Positions 58,914 to 64,000 of a stretch of 64,000 nucleotides of DNA are shown here, piece after piece. This stretch comes from Isoetes taiwanensis. Its lineage: Eukaryota; Streptophyta; Lycopodiopsida; Isoetales; Isoetaceae. How positions within the stretch are numbered: the stretch's first letter is position 1; each line of letters opens with the position of its first letter. Both the position numbers and the translations under genes were made by a program. The notes beneath the pieces were generated by a model, which saw only the letters and a list, made by a program, of their open reading frames with translations, was not told the origin of the DNA and ran no database searches. The stretch is taken from the NCBI GenBank assembly GCA_021234155.1, contig JAJEKV010000048.1:2530841-2594840 (forward strand). The letters are read 5' to 3'.

Positions 58914-59314
58914 AATGAATAGAATAGAATAGTTTTTTTAACGTCCACGGAGACCAATAGGTCATGGGACCCATACAATGGGCTAGTATAATCATTACTA
59001 CTAGGATTAAAAAACCCCTGCCTCGAAAAGTTTTCAAGGGAAAAACCTTTGCAGTAATGATGATACTAGACAAGCTTAGATAATGACTACTGAGGGCTCA
59101 GTAATTGCAGACGTTTATCTAGAACCTCAAGTATGTATAATGCCAAGTCATGCACAGATGGTGCGCTGAGAAGTTGTCAAGAATGGAAAATGGGTCCTCA
59201 AAACCTGTAGAATCCGATTCTTCTTGCCTTCGTAGTACAATGGCATGGGGTCAGCCATTCTTGCTGCCCCCATGACCTGCAGAATCAGGGAGCCCCGTGT
59301 AGGGAGCCCCGTGT
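58914..59314 (-). mobile_element. LINE copy C, 3' end
   Basis: On the minus strand the segment ends with the LINE hairpin (58970-58943) and a TATTC-type tail (58933-58914). A short upstream frame around 59200-59280 (ADPMPLYYEGKKN) may be the end of ORF1. No reverse transcriptase is present. The left end of the fragment has a doubled GGAGCCCCGTGTA. It resembles copy B in having only ORF1-type and 3' sequence. Confidence 0.65.
58943..58970 (-). other. LINE 3'-terminal stem-loop (copy C)
   Basis: Minus strand: GTCC pairs with GGAC and GACC pairs with GGTC around a TATT loop, with CAT and TCCGT as internal loop. Confidence 0.7.
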
Positions 59315-59549
59315 AGGACTAAACAATGACAAAATAAGAATTACAAAAGACACCTTTGTATTTCCACATGTACTCATTTGCTTGATATTTGAATAAAGTT
59401 TGACATCGTTCAAAAAACAAAAATTACAAAAAACCATATCTAGTGGTTTGGTGCAGTTAATTATGCCAATTGTTTTCTATGTCCCTTATGAGTAACCAAT
59501 ATGGATAGCCACATCCTTTTAGGTGATACCTACGAATAATTACCATGAC
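59315..59549 (+). repeat. 235 bp direct repeat, copy 2
   Basis: Second copy of 58625-58859. Confidence 0.95.
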
Positions 59550-60030
59550 AATTAGCTCGATATTGAAAGCCATGCTACAGACCACAACCATTTTATAGCA
59601 TACATTGTGATGATAAGAAACTAGCATGAATAACCACTATAGCATTTAATTTGGTATAAGAAACCATGATATAAACTACTTCAACCTCTTTAAACAATGT
59701 GACAATAAAAAACCAACATGAACACCCATTGCCATACTTAAAGTGGTGTTAATAAACCATTCTACAAATCACTATCAATTTAATAAACTATGTTATGTTA
59801 GAAACCAACATAAATGACCACTGTTGATGCTAGAATCCATGTAATAAACTAATATCAGTTTTAATACATCGTGCTATAACAAAAAACTAGTATGAATAAC
59901 CACGTACTAGCGATGAAAACCACTATGTTATGTAGTTTTTACTAAGATTGAAATTTTTAGCATAAAAAAGCACATCTATAGTGGTTCTTCAGTGGTTTAT
60001 TGTAGTGGTTAAATTTTTGGGTGCCTTGTG
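59550..60030. repeat. Right subterminal repeat region of the CACTA-like element
   Basis: AACCAT, AACCAC, AACCATG and AAACCA-type motifs recur between 59570 and 60010, inverted relative to the left end, and run into the terminal repeat. Confidence 0.7.
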
Positions 60031-61213
60031 CACTGTGCCGATCCAGACTTTATCACCTTCAGAGTTGTTCAGCCCATGGCTTACATATTTCATGATTTCT
60101 ATCTGGGTGATACACGGGAACACGCCGGAAATGGGCCCACGCCCAACTCTTTCGTGGTGACCCCAGCGTGCAATGGTTGCTTCGGGATAACAATCCATAT
60201 CTTGCGGATCATGCTCCGGACCCAAACTCTTCATCGAGGAGTACATGCACGAGCTTGCCAATCATTTATCTCTCGGCAAGCGAGCGGCCGCTGTGATAAG
60301 GAAGTATCTAGGACATCAGAGGATCTTCCCTATGCCCAAATTTATATCGACACCTCATGGGGTTATAATCAATTCTGAGCTCGTTGGATAGCAAGGCGGT
60401 CCCCGCGGGATGGGATAGCCCTCTGTCAACTCTCAACTCTACGCTTCTCTTTGGGATCGTTGGTGTCAAGCTCTTGATCCGGATCTTGTCGATCAATTGA
60501 TCGGGGGAGGCCCGCTTTCGGCCAACCGCCCACGGGCATGGTTCCTTCTCCCTATGCTTCCCTGGGCGTACCTCCGCCCCGAGGTTCTGACTTTCGATTG
60601 GCGCCTCCTTTTTTGGACCAAGGTCATGGATGGTCATGCCGGATGGACTCCACCTCCCGGATCTCGGCGGATCTCGGTGGGATCCACGTTTTGTTCGCCC
60701 GCTCACATTGGGAAGAAGGTGCCACTCTGGATACCACCACGAATTGGATCTATATTGCTAATGGCGTGGTTGGCAGCGGCCGTGGATGCGCTTCATGGTC
60801 TTGACACCTTCTTGCGCAGAATGCCACCACCTCACCGATCCTTCAGTCCATCTTCAAGCGAGGTTTTGTCTTTGCTCTCAAATGCATTTTGCTAAGCTCC
60901 TTAAATCGGCGTCCATTTTTCTTTGCAATCCGAATGCGATTAATCGGTGCCTTTAGCCTCGGACCGCCTCCTCATGGAATGTCGGTACATTTCTTGAGGC
61001 GCCCATCGCCCTTGAAGACATGATGCGATCTCGCTTTCTTATTGATCACGAGATCACGCCCTTGGCCCAAAACACTCCTCCGCTCTTCAAACACGCCCGG
61101 GATCTCATTGGCGATACCATAATGGTGCCCGTCCTCACTCCGTGAGGATCACTTTCGACGAGATGGCTTCAGCCCTCGAAACCCTTCCTCCTTTTCTTCA
61201 CTCGGTGTCGTTT
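60031..61213 (+). pseudogene. Athila/Tat-like third ORF, second part
   Basis: Continuation of the region cut at 53872. The frame 60028-60378 reads FITFRVVQPMAYIFHDFYLG and later frames give FLRRMPPPHRSFSPSSSE and LEDMMRSRFLIDHEITPLAQ in shifting frames to about 61140. It ends at the polypurine tract before the 3' LTR. No domain is recognised with confidence. The quality of the sequence suggests a once-long protein (C-terminal part) damaged by many small indels. Confidence 0.5.
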
Positions 61214-61224
61214 GGTGGGGGGAG

Positions 61225-61801
61225 TGTTAGTCCTGTGCCTCCCAGTACAGGGACTATTCATGCATCTGACGACACGAGGTCAAGCTCAAGGATCCTCGGT
61301 CGACCCCACGGGTCAGCCATCAAAGGCTCGTGAAGACCAGCGGACCCACCTTGATCAAAACTGCGTCGTCAAGAAAGCCGCTCGGACAAGTGATGACGAT
61401 CCCCCCGTGTCGGCGTCGGCATGATTCTAGGCATTTAAAGAGGCACCGCCAACATTCCGCAAATCAGGCCTCCTTCCGAGAGTTAAACCAGAGATCGGTC
61501 GAGTGTCTATATTGGGCCCAAGGCCATTGTACTATATATATGAGTAGAGCTAGCATATGATGGCTAGATGAGTTTTGAGTCTTGTCTCCTTTCAGTTTTT
61601 CTCTCTATTGCGAGAGCTCATGTATGTTCATCATTGATATCAAGGAAGCTTATCATTTTCCTCTCATTTGTTCTGTTTTCTTCTTCTTCTTCTCTTCTTG
61701 CAAATCCCGCGTGACATATAGTCCCCCGGACTCTCCTGTTAGATCCACGGGTCCTCACAGAGGGTTGTCTTCCAGGAGTTCCCGAACCCAGACCCCAAAC
61801 A
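61225..61801 (+). repeat. Athila/Tat-like 3' LTR
   Basis: 577 bp, TGTTAGTCC to CCAAACA, immediately preceded by the polypurine tract and followed by the duplicated target GGAGC. Confidence 0.93.
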
Positions 61802-61806
61802 GGAGC

Positions 61807-61968
61807 CCATAGGGGAAGGGCGCGCAAGACACCTTCGTGTCCCCTTCCCGCACTACGGAGGTTCCAGAGTGCGGGATAGACGGAGGGCATGTGCGGTTGT
61901 TGGGCCGGACGGGGGATTTCCTGCCGAGTGTACGGCCGGGCGCCGTATGTTTAGCGGGGAGCATCACA
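61807..61968 (+). repeat. Chromovirus 3' LTR, second part
   Basis: Continues the LTR from CCATAGGGGAAGG to GCATCACA and matches 33043-33199 of the 5' LTR. It is followed by CTCTC, the target duplication. Confidence 0.93.
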
Positions 61969-61983
61969 CTCTCTTTCTCTCAG

Positions 61984-63848
61984 GTTTGATGGCAGAAATG
62001 CTAAAGTGGGCAAGGAATTATGTATTAGAAGTCGTAACCAAAATGATCAATGCTGTGTTACAGGAAGGTTTCCCGCCAACATGGCAACTAAATAGAGTTA
62101 TACCGATACATAAAGCCGGGGACGAGAAAAACCCAGACAATTATAGGACCATTATGATAAGTAGTTTGTTCTCTAAACTTTTTGCAACAATTATTGAAAC
62201 CAAAATCAGCTCATGGGCAGAAGAGAAGGGGGTTCGGGCAAAAGGGCAAGCTGGCTTCAGACCAAAAAAATCAACCATTGATCATCTGGTGACCTTTAGG
62301 GCTATGATGGATTCCGTAAAAGGCACAAAAAGATCAATGTTTGCCACTTTTGTGGACTATTCTAAAGCTTTTGATATGGTACGAAGGGAAAATCTTTGGG
62401 AAAGTATGCTTACTGTTGGGGTGCCAGCCGACTTGATGAACTCTGTGGCTGTCCTATACGAAAAGGTATGGGTTCAACTCTCATTTCCCTTATATGATAA
62501 TTGTAAAGAAAGAGTTGAAAGCAATATAGGAGTGAAGCAGGGATGCCCGCTTTCCCCTACATTATTTGGCATTTTTATGGATTCGTTGGAACCATGGATT
62601 GAGCAGCAGGGAGGAGAGGGCACAAGTTTGGGAGGATATACCATTTCGCTGCTGCTTTATGCGGACGATGTGGTATTACTTTCTAGGAGCCAGGGAGAGA
62701 TGCAGAAGCATTTGAACGCGATGAATACGTTTTGTGGATTAACAGGTGTGAAAGTCAATCTTAAAAAGACTAAAGTGATGATATTTGGTACTCTCAAAAC
62801 CTCGAACTTTACTTATAAGGAGGAAGAGGTAGAATTGGCTTCCAGTTATAAATATTTGGGTTTGATTGTTAACCAAAATTATAGATGGAATGATACTGTA
62901 GTTAACAGGGTAAATGGTGGCATGAAAGCTTTTTTTGCCATGCAAAGGAAATGTAAATCTGCTGATATATTCCATTTTTCGCTGAAGAAGCTCTTATTTA
63001 AAACATTAGTCCAAGCAGTGGTTCTGTACGGCTGTGAAGCTTGGGGGCCAGGATTGTCCCAATGCATGTGGAAGAGGGTAGAGAACATACAGAAAAAAAT
63101 TTTGTTGGCTGAATTAGGGGTCAAAATGCAGACAACGTATGCTATTATGCTTGTAGAATGTGGGATGATGCCATTGGAAGGGGAAGCACTATACAGGCTT
63201 ATGATTTATGTAAGAAAGGTGTCAAATATGGGGGAGGATGCTCTACCAAAGCTAGCTCTTATGGAAACCACTCATAAAGGATGGTTCGCAGACGCTAAAG
63301 ACTGGTTGAAGAAGTGGGGGATGAACATAGAAGATTTGCCTTTTACCAAGGATGATATCAGGCAGTGGGTACATCGAAATGTGCAGCAATGGATGTGGCA
63401 ACAACCGGGGGTGAAGGCCGTGTTTTATAAGGAAGCAATGAATCCTGAGATGAATGAACTGTCTTATCTATCTGATAAGTTATCTATTAAATTGCGGCAG
63501 ACGATTTGCAGGTTTCGCCTAAGCTCCCACCATTTGGGTATTGAAGTAGGGAGATGGGGGAAATTTGCGCGTGACAAAAGGGTATGCAGAGTTTGTGGAA
63601 CAAATGAGATTGAAGATGAAGTCCATGTTATTTTACACTGTCCAGCATATCAGGGTATCCGAATGAAGTATGATATAAATGTAGAGACGCTTGCATCATT
63701 TTTTAAACTTCCCTCTATTAAAGTAGGGAGGTATTTGTCAGAAATGTTACAAATTAGAGAGATATCAATCAGGAACTATCATTTTCTACTGGATGAATAT
63801 GAAAATAATGAGAGAGAAGAGGAGGATGATATTCATTTGGACATGTAA
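61984..63848 (+). pseudogene. LINE E ORF2, reverse transcriptase to C terminus
   Basis: An open frame of about 620 codons from GLMAEMLKWAR to a stop at 63848. The open frame runs further upstream only through LTR sequence. Reverse transcriptase motifs: WQLNRVIPIHKAG, GQAGFRPKKSTIDHLV, FVDYSKAFDMV, VKQGCPLSPTLFGIF and YADDVVLLS. After the thumb region, RLSSHHLGIEVG precedes a CRVCG...EVHVILHCPAY zinc-binding segment typical of plant LINE ORF2 C termini. The endonuclease and the first reverse transcriptase motifs are lost by 5' truncation, so it cannot act alone, but the remaining part is undamaged and hence young. Confidence 0.9.
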
Positions 63849-63860
63849 TACTGGTGATGA

Positions 63861-63892
63861 ACGTCTCATAGACCTGGTGGTCTCGTAGACGT
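63861..63892 (+). other. LINE 3'-terminal stem-loop (copy E)
   Basis: ACGTCT pairs with AGACGT and AGACC pairs with GGTCT around a TGGT loop, with a 3 by 3 internal loop. Confidence 0.8.
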
Positions 63893-63903
63893 GATAATTT
63901 AAA

Positions 63904-63931
63904 TATTCTATTCTATTCTATTCTATTCTAT

Positions 63932-64000
<69 letters not shown>
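63904..64000. repeat. (TATTC)n LINE tail followed by (TC)n
   Basis: About six TATTC units form the LINE E tail. A pure TC tract from about 63936 runs to the window end and is probably the target microsatellite. Confidence 0.9.

Larger units (their letters stand above)
53873..60030. mobile_element. CACTA-like DNA element, 6.2 kb, non-autonomous
   Basis: Terminal inverted repeats CACAAGGCACCCAAAAA (53873) and TTTTTGGGTGCCTTGTG (ending 60030) are perfect over 17 bp, with 3 bp CAC duplications (53870-53872 and 60031-60033). The 3 bp duplication and the dense subterminal repeats (TATGGTT/GTGGTT within about 550 bp of the left end, AACCAT/AACCAC within about 470 bp of the right end, inverted relative to each other) fit the CACTA/CMC superfamily, although the termini begin CACAA rather than CACTA. 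No transposase is seen inside. Contents are a possible captured exon (about 55402-55700), a MITE, a LINE 3' end and duplicated DNA. Confidence 0.8.
44633..61801 (+). mobile_element. Athila/Tat-like gypsy element nested in the chromovirus LTR
   Basis: LTRs (44633-45210 and 61225-61801) begin TGTTAG and end in CA. The 5 bp duplication GGAGC is perfect (44628-44632 and 61802-61806). A primer-binding site resembling one for Asp tRNA, degraded gag-pol, a long third coding region after pol and a polypurine tract GGTGGGGGGAG (61214-61224) support an Athila/Tat type. All coding regions are heavily frameshifted. The third ORF is split by a CACTA-like element (53873-60030). Confidence 0.88.
61984..63935 (+). 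mobile_element. LINE copy E (L1-like), 5'-truncated, intact to its tail
   Basis: Starts inside the reverse transcriptase domain directly after a TC-rich stretch (61969-61983). It continues through ORF2's C terminus, the 3' hairpin (63861-63892) and a TATTC tail (63904-63935), and is then followed by more TC. The TC on both sides suggests insertion into the tract that also hosts LINE D. Confidence 0.9.

Noticed and set aside
61869-61983. N-terminal part of the long ORF ending at 63848
   Set aside because: This part is LTR sequence fused by chance in frame to the truncated LINE E reverse transcriptase.

Overview
This window looks like nuclear DNA from a land plant with a large, repeat-rich genome. 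The one intact host gene is a 12-coding-exon trehalose-6-phosphate phosphatase with GT-AG introns, and the repeats are plant-type L1-like LINEs, Ty3/gypsy chromoviruses, Athila/Tat-like gypsy, Ty1/copia and CACTA-type elements. A fern, lycophyte or gymnosperm would fit, but I cannot place the species from the sequence.

Layout: 1-3.8 kb holds two LINE remnants and small tandem repeats. 4.97-8.80 kb is the TPP gene on the + strand. 9.4-19.7 kb is mostly a decayed CACTA neighbourhood: a Tnp2/DUF4218 transposase remnant (-), an unrecognised multi-exon gene (-) with weak ParB-like and methyltransferase-like motifs that is cut by a solo LTR with a perfect target-site duplication, a copia fragment, a DEAD-box helicase exon fragment, and a CACTA terminus at 19722 with TGACG-rich subterminal repeats. 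21.6-22.8 kb is a truncated gypsy-type LTR. It abuts a long inverted repeat (about 478 bp arms, 22757-23732), followed by a 4 kb minisatellite with a 19 bp unit (23991-28070).

From 28.2 kb to the end there is one stack of insertions. LINE D and LINE E sit in a (TC)n tract. Between them a Ty3/gypsy chromovirus (31559-61968, duplication CTCTC) has inserted. Its 3' LTR is split by an Athila/Tat-like gypsy element (44633-61801, duplication GGAGC). That element's third ORF is split by a CACTA-like element (53873-60030, duplication CAC), which carries a MITE (duplication TA) and a LINE 3' end.

The most notable object is in the chromovirus. Between its primer-binding site and gag it has two extra ORFs. 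The first (34023-34877) ends in a clear histone H3 histone-fold domain that aligns without gaps to the whole H3 core from the alpha-N helix to the C terminus, behind a long charged, proline-rich tail unlike H3. The second (35475-37181, 568 aa) is unrecognised. The same element encodes an integrase with an intact DD35E triad and a C-terminal chromodomain, a module class known to read modified H3. A retrotransposon carrying both an H3-like protein and a chromodomain integrase may be an undescribed arrangement. A second notable signal is a 3'-terminal hairpin with compensatory base changes in five LINE copies, each followed by a different short-repeat tail.
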